64,000 bases of DNA. It comes from Talinum fruticosum. Taxonomy: Eukaryota; Streptophyta; Magnoliopsida; Caryophyllales; Talinaceae. Below the pieces are notes generated by a model. The model was not told the DNA's origin. It did not search any database and worked only from the letters and a program-made list of their open reading frames with translations. Each line of letters opens with the position of its first letter. Position 1 is the stretch's first letter. The stretch covers positions 1-64,000 of the forward strand of contig JAITYX010000127.1 in assembly GCA_021018815.1 (NCBI GenBank), given 5' to 3'. The position numbers were made by a program, and so were the translations under genes. Positions 46,921 to 58,260 of this stretch are shown here, piece after piece.

Positions 46921-48664
46921 TTCCTTTGGCATGGTTTCAAGAGAGACTTTGATCTTGCTTGAGTGCAACGATTAAAGCCTATCTATGTTTCGGGAAGCGG
47001 TTATTAATTGCTAAATTGAGATATCAGCCTTTAATTTGTGGAGTTGCTTAAGGATTGAGTCTTCTTCCTTTATAGCTTCAGTGCTCTCTTGGGGCTTCTT
47101 GAGTCTATTATGGACCCAAGGGTGCGTTATGTCATCCAAATTTAGTAAGAAACTCGATTGTAGGACTTTTAATGTCTCCTCAAATGTCTTCTTCTTCCAA
47201 GGGTGGAGTGCCCTAGAAGTCATCACTATTGTTGTCGCTGTTGCTTCTTGTTTCGTAGACATCCTCTTCATCACTTACCCACAGCCCCTGGACTTCTAGA
47301 TCTAATGGAGGTACGCTAAGAAGTGGTTTCGACTCATCGATATCTTGAATGAAGACAGATAGGTTCCACTAACCTCGGAGTGGGTTTAGTGAAAATGGCT
47401 AAGGTCTTACTAACGGGGTTTTTATTATTGCTTGGTTTCTAGACAGCCTTAGGCAAGGGTAGTTGGCCATTTCGAGACATGTTTTCTAATTTGTTCTTAA
47501 ATGTCCAATACTGTTCGGTATCATGTCCTCGTGCACGATGGTATTTGCAAAATTTTCCGCGTCCTAATTTTTTGATTGTTTTGTGGTTTCGATTCGACTC
47601 TAATAGGTGGCAATTCTATCTTCCCTTTTCCAAGAGATGATCAAGGGCTTTGGTGTAAGTAGTATCAATAAGAGTGTAGTCGGTATACCTGTTGAGGGCA
47701 TTAATATCTGCACCCCTATTAACATTAAAAGTATTCGAGGTTTTCTTATATTTGGAATGATAATTACCTCTATATCTAGTTGCAACTTTTGTGTTCGAGG
47801 TAGACAACTCTTCTTCTGTCGAGCAAACCATCATCTCTAAGAGTTGAAAAGTTTATCATGGGTAGAAATTTGAGGTGTTGATTGTACTTGGGCTGAAGGC
47901 TTTTTACGATGATTCGAACTTGGTCATTCTCAAAGGGTCGATCAACCATGTGGGCTGCCTTTGGTCTCCATCTCGGTAAGGAAATCCATGAAGGTTTCCT
48001 TCTCGCCTTGCTTGATTAATTCCAAGTCTCCGAGGGTAACAAGTAGATCAACTGTTATAGGAGTTTTGATGGAGGAACTCATTACACAAATCAGTCCAAT
48101 TGGCAACCTTGTGGGTCAACCATATTGTACCATTTCATTACATCGGTGTCAATTGTCCAAGGGAAGATGATGTGATAAGTATCTTAAGGAATGTTCTTAA
48201 GAGTTATTGCTCCTAAGAAGTTGCGTACATGATGATAGGGATTCTCGGAACCTTTGAATTTAATATCGGGCATAGTAAACTTAGGAGGTAGTTTACCTTT
48301 AGGGATTAAAGTGAATCTCTTATGATTGAAATAATGATTCTTGAACATGGATGACTCCCTTAATATTCATTCTATTAGATCTATAAAGGAATCTGGCTAA
48401 GATTTGGATTCATGCTCGGGGATTTACGTTTGGGACTGCCTGGAAGAGATAAGATAGGTGGAGGTGGCATAACCAAGGCTAATTCCCTTTTCAAACGTTC
48501 AGCTTCCTCATCTCTTTTACTAGCCTCAATAGCTCTTATGATATTCTTAAGATCCCTCGATATAGATGATATCTATTCCTTTTAATCACCTAATCTGGTT
48601 TCCACCCTAGCTATATTCTCATTAAGTAAACCGAGGTTAAGATACCGGTCCGGGTTAGGATCCA
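46921..48664 (-). pseudogene. Tat-1 gag, broken
   Basis: The start codon is at 48664 (M-D-P-N-P-D-R-Y-L-N-L-G). It is followed by a coiled-coil-like N-terminus and K-R-E-L-A-L-V-M-P-P-P-P. Capsid fragments follow to about 47500. 47011-47274 is a basic C-terminal piece. The TGxxxT-Y-C-R-Y-H-type motif expected near 47520 is seen as its complement (CGTGCACGATGGTATTTGCA), which encodes C-K-Y-H-R-A-R-G. Confidence 0.65.
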
Positions 48665-49965
48665 TTGGAAGGGAACTCTTTCTAGGTACTATCTTAGAAC
48701 AAGGTGTAGATTATGACGATGTGGTATACACCGAAGCTTGTCGCACCAATGCAGACCGTAGAGTAGAAAGAAAAAAAGACGTGTCGGACTCCTTTGTGAG
48801 GAGTTCTAATCTTTTAGAGCTTGGATTCCGACGATACTCGGTTGCCGTAGACTTCCCTATTCTACAACCTAAAGGATGAGGTTTCGGACCATGTTAGATA
48901 AGATCACTTTTGGGAGGAAGAGACTTAAGTGTAAGACCGGAAGAAACAAATGATGCTTTTTGATTTGGATGCACATAAAGGATGCAATGATGATATGATG
49001 CTTGACTTAATTGAGATGATAATCTAATAAACAGGTGATCGTTAAAGAAAGATGCTTTCCGTGTGATAGTGCATTTTCTATATTCGAGATGATTTTATTT
49101 TGGACTAAATGCAAATGAAAAGAATGGACTCACCTAATAGAAGATGAATTCTATTTGACTAATGCGAATGGACTAACCTAATATGAGATGATTTTATTTG
49201 GCTAGTGCAGATGGAAAATGAGAATATAAAAGAAAAAGGACTAAACAATTCAAAAAAGAGAAAGGGACTTCCGGTAAGGCCCTTTCACAAATAACAACTG
49301 GTTAGACTACTAAGAGAAAAAATTTGGAATGACACGGAAATGCAAACAATGGACCAACCCTAATAGAAGAAGGAGTTTTGACTTTTGGCTAAATGCACAT
49401 AATGGACTCGACTCTAGGAATTTTATTAAAGTGTTTTATTTTCACCCGTGCATTGGTCTAATCAGCGCTCCTCACCTATCCCTAAAGGCTTACAAGCAGA
49501 AGATTAAATCTAAAAAAAACAAACACACTCATTCAAGCTTGCAAATAAAGTCTGGATGACACCTAAAAGTCCAAAAAGTTCTATGGTCAAAGAGTTCAAG
49601 AGTTTGGATACATGATGACACATAGTCCAAGAATTTGGTCCCCATGGGTTGCACGGACAAGGATACTAACTAGAATTCTCGGTGTCTTTTGGTGAACCAA
49701 AGGGTTTAGGCCAATAGTGGGTGCTATGAGAGAGAAGATACCATTTCCTTGGGCAATGAGGCCTAGTTGGGCCCGACTAAAGGAACCAGTGGGAGCCTCT
49801 CTCGGAAAGGGTAAATAGAGGGTATAATAAAGTTTTCCTAGGGTCCAAAACAGTATTTAAACTAGTTCAAAGGTTGCTAAATGCGGGATGCCTAATGCAA
49901 GCACATCATTAAAACACACTACTCAAACTTTTATGTTTCGCTCTCTTAATAAAATGTTTATCCGT
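48665..49965 (-). other. 5' leader of Tat-1
   Basis: About 1.3 kb untranslated leader between the primer site and gag, a usual length for Tat elements. No reading frame with a recognisable motif on either strand. An imperfect repeat of a GATGATTTTATTTxGxCTA phrase occurs around 49070, 49130 and 49190. Confidence 0.6.
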
Positions 49966-49978
49966 AGTGGAGTCGCCA
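49966..49978 (-). other. Primer-binding site of Tat-1
   Basis: The minus strand reads TGGCGACTCCACT one or two bases inside the LTR. It starts with TGG, complementary to a tRNA CCA end, and the same phrase follows the LTR in many plant Tat/Ogre elements. I do not assign the tRNA. Confidence 0.75.
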
Positions 49979-49979
49979 C

Positions 49980-51979
49980 TCTAAGAACCACGGCACTGGG
50001 GCCCCAGACAGGGGACTGAGCCAAGCTTCCCTATGAGCCTTTTTTCGACGTAAGGGTTTTTAGAAAGAATAAAAAAAGGATTTTAGGTTTTGAATATGCA
50101 TTTTGGAAAGTGGGGATATATCTTTTATTAAAATTTTTGATTTTTTATTAAATCTAATTTAGGTAAAGTTTGAATGACAATTTTATTAATCTTTAATTTT
50201 AGAATTTATTTTTAGAATTTTCGGGATCTTATTTACTAATTAAAGGATAAATACAAATTAAGATTTAGGTTTTTCCGTGAGGCTTTAGGGGCAGATTGGT
50301 GTGAAAACACAAATGTGGATCGAAGCCTCGACTACCGACCACCTGGTCCAAGCGGCAGCTTGTACTCGGCAGATGGCGGCGCCGGCTAGAGGTCGTTGCT
50401 AATGGAGTCAGCCTCTGTCTTAGCCACTGTTGGCAGATCCAAAACCTTAATTTTTTATCCTGTAAATTAGAAAACAACCAGGATGCGGATTCAATAAGAA
50501 TAAAACATAAAATAAGGGAATCGCCAGTCGGTTTTAGGATAACAAACTAACAAAAAGAAAAATTTCTCTTCTAATCTTAGTATGAGAAGACTAAAACTAA
50601 AAAAGGCTAAAAATAGACTCCATCACTCTTTGAACCAAGAATCGGATTCGGGGTGAAGGTATGAAACGTAGGGAAAACCCTTCCGTTTTGGCCGTCCGAA
50701 ACGGCCATTACTTATTCGAGTAGTGGATTAAAATCATGTAAAACAAATAAGCAAGTGGCATAATACGATGATAAATTAAAGCAACCAAACATAATAAATA
50801 AAGTGACAAAGAAAGCAGTAAAGAAAAGAAAAGCGAAAACTAAAAGAATTACATCGGGTGGGGAGGAATTAAAAGAAACGATTACATCTCTTAAATCACA
50901 ATACGGAAGCGATAAAAAGCATGAAAATAAATAAACCATTTGAAGGCTGAATAATTGCCTTCAGGTTGTCCCACCTTGCTGATTTGGATCTCCACACTGG
51001 ACCTCTTGATGCAACAGCGACAAATAAGAGAAAATGGGCTTCTTTTGTGAATTATGTACGTAGGAAAAGTAATGATCAATTGAATGAGTGTCCAGAGATC
51101 AAAATAACCAAATATTCTTTAGCTCTATGCATGGATTCCACGGTGGTAGGTAAAGAAGATGAATGTTTTATATTAATATCGATAAAGTAACATTTAGATG
51201 AGAGTATTCTTCTTAGCTTTCTGCGGCGCAATGTTATGGAAGGAAGTCGTATGCGAATGAGAGCCAAGGCTCTCTATTTATAAGAGAGGACGTCCCAAAT
51301 GACCTAGGGTCTGCCTCCATCCAGCCGTCCAAGCGAGAAAATAAACGGGGCCAAATCCTTAAGAGGTTGAATCGGATAAGTAAGGTGATAAAACTGGATA
51401 GAATCCGGTTGGAGGGCGCTAGCCACCCGAGCACCCCTAGGGTTTCGTGCCCTAGTGTGTATCCAAGGTACTCTCAAAGCCAAAATGGAGTGTTCCACTT
51501 AATGTTTCTAGAAGGAAGGCCCCGACCACGACGTCGTTTTGAGGGGAGAAGCTTCTAGTCTCGTGTGGACTGTCTTGTGAAGCTTAAATGCAGCACCTTA
51601 ATCCTCGTGATGATGAAATGCAACTCTTTAATGCCATCTTTAGATCTTCAGCTCCTTGTCTGATTTGGACAAAAGTAAAATGTGGTATTTTGAACTTGGA
51701 ATTTCTCGGCACGCAGTGTTGGACTCCATCGTCTCTAAAGGGTTGGCCTGGTTCTTCGATCGTCCGAAAGAAAAGAGGATTTGTGGACCGACCTAAAGTA
51801 TAAGGGTATTTATTTGGTGATGGGGGTTCTTTGTGGTTTACTAGCATATGTCGCACCAATCTATCATAGTACGAGATTCAAATCCTCAAATAGGATTTGC
51901 GATTTCATCATCGGGCTAACGGAATAAAATACAAAAATAAAGAGATAAGGGACGACACTTTTTAGGTGTCTATAAATTA
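49980..51979 (-). repeat. 5' LTR of Tat-1
   Basis: About 2 kb, related along its length to 27691-29635 (roughly 85% by eye). Sense TATA box CTTATAAATAG at 51274-51284. The outer end has TATA where the other copies have TACA (GTGTCTATA versus GTGTCTACA). Confidence 0.85.
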
Positions 51980-52480
51980 TTAGAAGGAATGTTTGTCGGA
52001 GGAATAACATAGGTATTTTCAAATTTGACTCCTAAGAGTACTACCTTCTATGATTAAAAATTTTTCACAACACAATTAGTGGAACTAAATAGTACTTCAT
52101 TACCTTTATCACAAAGTTGAGAAATACTTAAAAATTTTATTTTAGACCATCCACCAAATGTACTTTTTCTATTGCATTGGTGGTATCCTTTCCAACTTTG
52201 TCATAGCCAACAATCTAACCTTGATTGTCACTAACACATCTTTTTCGAATTTTTTGTGATGAAATTCGGAGAATATAGATGGATTGCCGGACATGTCTCT
52301 TGAGTATCCACTATCCAAGTAGCACCAGTCATATTTGACCTTCAAGCATACCTACACTCAGAAAAATCAAACTTTTCTGCTTCGTTTAACCAATTAGTTA
52401 TGGCTCGATTAGGTTAGATACCATGTTTGGGGGTTTTATCCCCTTTAGGAACCCAAACCTTGATTATCTTAGGACCACGA
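51980..52480 (-). pseudogene. Element C pre-integrase and protease, resumed
   Basis: Minus-strand continuation of element C beyond Tat-1: L-S-Q-L-C-D-K-G-N-E at about 52105-52135 and W-Y-L-D-S-G-Y-S-R-D-type sequence at about 52300-52330. The order mirrors 39421-39990 in B3. Confidence 0.7.
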
Positions 52481-52499
52481 TGTCTCCGAGGAGCTGAAG

Positions 52500-54070
52500 G
52501 ATCGAAGTAGCTCCTTCTTTTTCTAAAGTTGGAGCGACTTTAAGTCTTTGATGCATCACTTTTTTCAAAGAAGTTTTTATAAGCAATTTTCGACTCTTAG
52601 AGTCAAATCTAATACCTTGTTTTTTTATAAAAGATGCTTTGAGATCCCAATATCATGTTGAGATTATTGTGTCCTTTTGTAAGTTTTAAAAGTGTCTCAT
52701 GTGTTTTTTCATATTTCTTTTGAAAATCTTGTTTTTTAAGTCTAAGATCATGAGAAACTAATTTTTATTCACTCGACCTCCAATTGAAGAGTTTCACATA
52801 AGGTTTTCAAAGTCAGATTTTTATTTTTTAAAGCTTTTAAACACTTTTTCAAATATTTAATCTCATCAAGATAATGTTCCTCAATCCTCATAACAAATTT
52901 GGCAAGATGATCTCTAGGAAATGTATGAATGTATTTTAGTACCTCTATAGTTTGTTCCTCTATTGGTTCTTTGTCCGATTCTGTTTTAGAGTCGGATGGA
53001 GCACGATCATCTCTAGCCATCGACAGAGGTTGGCATTCTCATAATCACTTTCACTTTCGCTGGAGACAGAGTCACTCCAAGTTACTACCATAACCTTCTT
53101 TCCTTTTGAAAAATGTTTCTTCTTTTCTTTCTTCTTCTTCAGATTTGGGAAGTCTTTTATCATATGATCTAGGGATCCACAACCGAAATAATTACCAAAG
53201 TCGATTTATTTCTAGAGAAATTTTTCTTACGTTTATAATATTTATCATTTTTTCAAGAGGATGATTCATGGTTGAATCTCTTTTTGAGCTTGTTGTTGTA
53301 GAACATTTTTCTAAATCCAACGACAATAAGACCTATCACATCTTCGTCGTCCACGGATAAGTTAGATAGGGAGACTTCCTCGTCGGTGCTTCTCGAGCAA
53401 TGCCTTTCTTTTGATTTGGCTCATCTAATTCGTCTTGAAGATGGTTTTCATGAGTGAGAAGTTTGTTAATCAGATCATACAACGTCAACTTACACAGATC
53501 TTAGGCTTCTTCAATTGCCCCAACATTTGGTCCCCATTTATGCTTTGGGAGACATCTAAGGATCTTTCCGACTACTTCCTCATTTGTGTAATGCTTGCTT
53601 AGTGACTTCAGATTGTTCAAGATCTTTGAGAATCTTATATACATGTCTTTAATTCCTTCTTCCAATAGCATCTTGAATAGCTCATACTTCGAACATACTG
53701 ACTGGTTTTTAATTGTATGACCTAACTAGTGCCTTCGTAGGTTGTCACTAGTGTGTCCTATATTTCCTTAGTAGTTTCACAAGAAGGGATTCAATTGAAC
53801 TCATTCGGGGTCCAGGCTACAAAGGATTATGTTGAGTGCTTGAAAGTTCTTTGTGTACTTGGTTTTCTTAGCGGTTGTAAATTCATCTTTAGGATATTCC
53901 TTGTTGACTCCTTCAACGTCCTTTTTGGGAATGTAGTTCCCTCCTTGGACAATTTTCCATATTTTATAATCGTTGTCTTGTAGAAAGATCTCCATAAGTC
54001 TTTTGCAATGGGCAAAGTTTGATCCATTGAGGAATGGCGGTTTGTTATAAGTTGTTGCCTCTAACATGAT
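52500..54070 (-). pseudogene. Element C gag, broken
   Basis: The start (54067) reads M-L-E-A-T-T-Y-N-K-P-P-F-L-N-G-S-N-F, then M-E-I-F-L-Q-D-N-D-Y-K-I-W-K-I-V. The zinc knuckle at about 53155-53195 is Y-F-G-C-G-S-L-D-H-M-I-K-D-F: the first and last zinc-binding Cys are Tyr and Phe. A Lys-rich block and S-S-E-S-E-S-D acidic stretch follow (52960-53163), then a coiled coil (52769-53020). Confidence 0.8.
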
Positions 54071-54113
54071 CGTTGATCCACAAGAATGTTAACACTTATA
54101 GAGTGTGGAACTT

Positions 54114-54126
54114 GCTCTAATACCAA
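54114..54126 (-). other. Primer-binding site of element C
   Basis: The minus strand reads TTGGTATTAGAGC, the Met-tRNA primer site with one change. Confidence 0.85.
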
Positions 54127-55105
54127 TTAAAAAGTTCTAGGGGGTCAGATATACCCTAGAGGGGTGAATATGGTATTTTAAAGTTTTGATACATCTGAAT
54201 TTGTTGAGTTGCAAGATATACGATAAAAAACAAACGAAAATATAAAGTAGACAATGCATGTTTGTTTGTTCATGATCTTGGTCCGGAAAAAAATATCTAG
54301 GTTAGTAGTGACTACCTAAGATTTCCTTCCTTAGGAATATATTCTAGTTCTCTTATTACTCGACTGTCACATGAGTTATTCACTTAACTCGGTGACTAAC
54401 CTTTGAGTACACTTACTCTAGAGGCCTACCACTCACAATTTCTCAAGTCCTACAACCGACAAAGCAGTCTTCCTAAGACTCCTTGCTATAACTCACAAAA
54501 TATCTAACCTTAGACACTTTGCTACAAGAAAGATTAAATAAGTATTTGAGATTACAAGAGATCGAGATAATATATGAAGTGTGCTCTCTTGCTTAGTTGC
54601 TTCTTGGTCTTGACTTTTTGCTTTATAGCTTTCTCCTCATTTTCCGAGATAGTTTAGCTTGATTGAAGTTATCGCTGTAGATTTGATCTTCTTTGTCCGA
54701 CTAGGTAACTAAATCTTTGGAGGATCCGATCTGCAGTCCATAATGATAATGCTTTCCACGTTTAGCTTTATTCTCGAAATATTTATGTATCATAAATGCT
54801 CAGCCTTCCTTAACTCCCTTCATTCATTACTTGAAAATACTACTTGCCACTATTACTTCTTATAACCCACAAAAGCATGATCTGACTCATTTCCTTCCGA
54901 AAGTAGGGTCAATAAAATTTATGGAAAGCTTAAGATTTGCAATAAAATTATGCTAAAATATGCTTGCAGTATTTCTATGATTTTTGGGATTATTATGTGC
55001 TAGAATATTTCCTTAAAATGATGATTTAGTTTTTTGCTAAATAAGGAAAAATAATCTTGAAATCAAATCGAATAATCTTTAATCGGGAGGAACAAAATTA
55101 TAGAC
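54127..55105 (-). repeat. 5' LTR of element C, truncated by B2
   Basis: Homologous to 18339 to about 19330 of the 3' LTR. The last 125-130 bp of the family (19331-19456) are missing at 55105, where the B2 LTR starts, so the missing end should lie beyond the right edge of B2, outside the window. Confidence 0.85.
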
Positions 55106-56498
55106 TGAAGGTTTGCTCTTGGAAGATTTTTGATTTTGAACAGAATAAACTTGGAAACAGATTCGAGTCTAGATTGGAATCGGAAAGTTAAGTACACATA
55201 GAAATACGTAGAAACCCTCCTAGGGTAGAAAACCATGGACAAGTGCTAATACAAGCACCAAGTCAAATCCACTAATTGAATCCACAATTACAAAGGACTG
55301 ACTCTTACCAAAATTGCTCCCCTTAGAAAATTCCTTTGCAAATTTTCCTAGACTTAGAAGTTCCTTTATCCGATCTAGTACTTCCTGACCGAGTTAACCC
55401 TTACAGTCGGGGACAACTGAGTTGAGTTAACCCTTACAGCTCAGTCAAGGGACTTACAAAGAAAGTAGAAAGAATATGAGTGATTACAAGACTCTCTTTA
55501 CAACTCAAAAAGTAAGAAATACGGAGTTGGAGTTGTAAAAGCTGGAAGATTGAGTAAAAGTAGAATATGTTCAGTTTTATCAATCTGTTCAGCAATCTTC
55601 AAGTCTTATGAAGTGGATTCTATTTATAAGCACCAAGGTAGAATGACCTTTAAGACTTGTTTGGATTGGGGAGCTTCAATAGTCGTTGTAACGGCTAGTC
55701 CGAGTCACTCGGAAAAGATTATTTCGGATGTGAACGTTATGTGGTGATCCTTGACTCAAAAGATGGTCCATCCCACTAGTGGTGATTAAAATCTGGGGTG
55801 GAAAAACTGTTAGACTCAAACTTGAGGTTTTCCGATTTCGAAACAAACAACACCGACACGATGTATCGAGCCATGTCTAGAAATGGTTGATTTACGTCTC
55901 GCTAGTGTTTAACGGTTAGAAACTGGCTGCTTTTGTATTTTAAAAGTGGATTAGGCTTTATTAATCAACCTATAAAAGCAAATCAAAATGGTAGTCAAAG
56001 TATAAAAATACTTTGGTCCAAAATTAGGCAAAGATAATAATTAAATCAAAGCAATTAAGCATTTAATTATCTTCAACATAAAAGAATGAAATTTTCCGAG
56101 TCTAATATATATTAGGTTTAGATTCTATCTTGAGTCAATCCTTAAAACAATCAAATCAAAAAGAATAAATCATCATAATACGTAAACTATATCAAGTAAA
56201 TAATTCTCAATAAATAAGTTAAATAAACTGACTTAGAAATTAGAATTAACGCAGTAATTCATTTTTGCTTGAACCATGAAGTCGGTGCTCGAGAATAAAG
56301 GTGTTAGACAGATCATTTACTCGGACCGTTGTTCCGAGTTGTGTTTGAGTGGGTCGAAATACAATTAAGAATGTTATGCTAAATAACTAGTTTCGAGTGG
56401 GTCGAAGAGGATGAAAACTTAGATATGAGTTTCTATAAAGCTCCGAATGACTTAGAATCAAAACATTAGAGAGATAGCGAGTTATACATGAGTCTTCA
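55106..56498 (-). repeat. 3' LTR of B2
   Basis: 1,393 bp, TG...CA. Sense TATA-like box CTTATAAATAGA at about 55617-55628. Same family as the B1 LTR and more distantly the B3 LTR. Confidence 0.85.
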
Positions 56499-56520
56499 AT
56501 CTCCCTTTTTGATAAAAGGC
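56499..56520 (-). other. Polypurine tract of B2
   Basis: The minus strand reads TTTTATCAAAAAGGGAGAT next to the LTR, the signature seen in B3 and C with one G lost. Confidence 0.85.
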
Positions 56521-57000
56521 GTTCCATACTTAAGATAGAAACTAATAAGTTCAGAGAGTTAAGTTTTTAGAGAGAATTAATCAGAGCACATAGTATTAAT
56601 AAGAGCATGAAAAATAATGATGAATATCTATTAGTTCAGCTTAGATCAAAACATAACGCATAACATGTTTCTTGAAATAATCGAGCAAAATTCTTAAAGA
56701 GTAAAGGATAATATATCGAAGTAAAAATTAAACATCTACTTAGAAACAGATATGCTTAGAAATAAGCAAATTTCATTCATTGCAAGAAACGTATATACAA
56801 GAATAGAATAAGATAAACTAAGAGAACAACTAAGGGAAAAACTCCCCTAAAACAAATATCTATTTTTCTATCTTTTCTCTCTCCTATTCATTTTAACAAA
56901 AAATAACAAAATGAGGGAGGAAAGAACAAGTAAATACATAAGATGTTGGATAAAATAAAAAATAAAGAAAATAAAGAAAATTGAGTTTGAAATCGGGAAG
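56521..57000. other. 3' non-coding part of B2
   Basis: AT-rich, no coding motif; corresponds to 19480-19990 of element C. Confidence 0.5.
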
Positions 57001-58260
57001 AAGGGACGATCTGGCGTGAAGTTGAAGATCGAGCCGTGTGCCTACGCTTATATGCTTAAGTTGAATTAGTCGGGCGAGGTGGCATCGGAATAGGTAAATC
57101 TAGCAGTTGAGGGATCCAGGTTCTATGAACCAAAGCGAGATCTTCCTCTTCTTTTTCTTCTTCTTCTTCTTCCTCAAAGACCGCAACTCGCTCGAGGTTC
57201 CGAGGCGGGGGCCTTAGACTAGCCGACTTAACCAGCCTTTTCTAAGGCACTATGAGTGTGATAAGAAGACATCACCTCGGGTTCTTTGCTACCCTGGTCC
57301 TCGGGTTGGAGAGCTTCATCCTTCTTTTCTCCTTCTTCTTCTCCTCTCTCAGCCTCTCCTTAACCTTCCTCTCGCTGCTTCTTCGAGCATTTCCTGATTC
57401 AGATTCGGAAGAGCGAGAGGACTCCTCGGATTCATCGGTGGATTCCGAGTCCTCGGTTGCCTTTGATCTTCTCTCTTGGAGGCGCTGAATTTGATCACGT
57501 TGTTTCTTGATCACCTCCTTGAGCTCAGCAATTAGATCTTGACTTTGCTTCAGCTGAGTTTGAGCCTTGTTTTGCATCTCGGTTAGAGTAAGGATGTAAG
57601 TCCGGACAACTCCTAGAGTTGATCATAAGTCGAGGGCCAAAGAAGCAAATTTATCGACCACGCTCCGAAGAAGCTAGATAGAAGGGGTAGGCAGAGAAGT
57701 AGAAGGTCCAGCAGGTAGAAGTGGAACCTCCGGAGTAGTCCGATTATGAGTTAGAAGAAGAGGGGCGGTAACTTAGACGAGTGAACCCGGACACGAGGCT
57801 TGACTTCCTGGCATCCAAGACCAATGAGCTCACTCGTGCCAAGACAAACGGCAGGTTCTAAGAAAGAGTTTGGGTGAGAAGGTCGAGGGATCCCAAACAT
57901 AGTGAAAACGGCGAGTAAAAGAGCTTCGAAAGGATATGGAGTCTTCTTAGTGTCGGATGGAACATAGGCTATCTGCTCCAAGATGAATGGAAAGAGGTTT
58001 ACCTCGTAGCCCTCTAGAATTTCCTTATTAGAATGAAGCATAGAAGTCTGGCCTCTAAGGTCATCGAGTCACAAAAAGTTCTTTCTCGATCGAGAAGGTT
58101 CTTTAGCGTATTTTTCAAAGAAGTCATCAACGACTTTAGTGAAAAGAATTGGATTGGAGTTGAGCAAGAGGGATTTCACATTGAAAAATTTGTGAAATAA
58201 GGTAAGATTGATTCTAACGGTCTTACCTTAAACAACGTAAGAGATAATATTATCGCTTGC
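57000..58260 (-). pseudogene. Env-like / 'putative plant transposon protein' region of B2
   Basis: Piece 57751-58041 reads E-I-L-E-G-Y-E-V-N-L-F-P-F-I-L-E-Q-I-A then P-Y-P-F-E-A-L-L-L-A-V-F, aligned with element C at 20670-20858. 57272-57577 is a strongly charged coiled coil (I-A-E-L-K-E-V-I-K-K-Q-R-D-Q-I-Q-R-L) with a Ser/Glu block. Upstream (58050-58260) gives K-V-V-D-D-F-F-E-K-Y-A. The N-terminus is cut by Tat-2. Commonly assigned to PF20167; function unproven. Confidence 0.7.

Larger units (their letters stand above)
27690..51979 (-). mobile_element. Tat-type Gypsy element Tat-1 with antisense genes and a nested Sirevirus
   Basis: Minus-strand element with related LTRs at both ends (27691-29635 and about 49980-51979), a primer site, gag, protease, RT and RNase H, and two plus-strand genes between pol and the 3' LTR. 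The direct repeat TTAGA flanks it (27685-27689 and 51980-51984), and element C sequence continues on either side. RT motifs (K-D-G-R-V-R-M-C-V-D-F, S-P-K-D-D-F-P-L) are those of the Tat/Ogre clade. Most of integrase is missing next to the nested Sirevirus B3. LTR ends are degenerate (T-A-A-T-T-G-T-A-G-A-C-A-C-C start). Confidence 0.8.
18339..55105 (-). mobile_element. Sirevirus-type Copia element C, split by two later insertions
   Basis: Pieces 18339-24960, 27652-27689 and 51980-55105 belong to one minus-strand element. They carry, left to right, the 3' LTR, polypurine tract, env-like region, RNase H/RT, integrase, the edge of pre-integrase, protease, gag, primer site and 5' LTR. The gaps are a solo LTR (duplication GGCAT) and Tat-1 (duplication TTAGA). 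Pre-integrase homology picks up correctly across both gaps, and the LTR fragments at 18339 and 54127 belong to one family. The outer end of the 5' LTR is cut by B2. Confidence 0.85.
55106..58260 (-). mobile_element. Sirevirus-type Copia element B2, 3' part
   Basis: 3' LTR (55106-56498), polypurine tract and env-like region, interrupted at 58261 by the Tat-2 LTR. pol and gag should lie to the right of Tat-2, beyond the window. The LTR has intact TGAAGG...TTCA ends and sits inside the element C 5' LTR. Confidence 0.85.
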
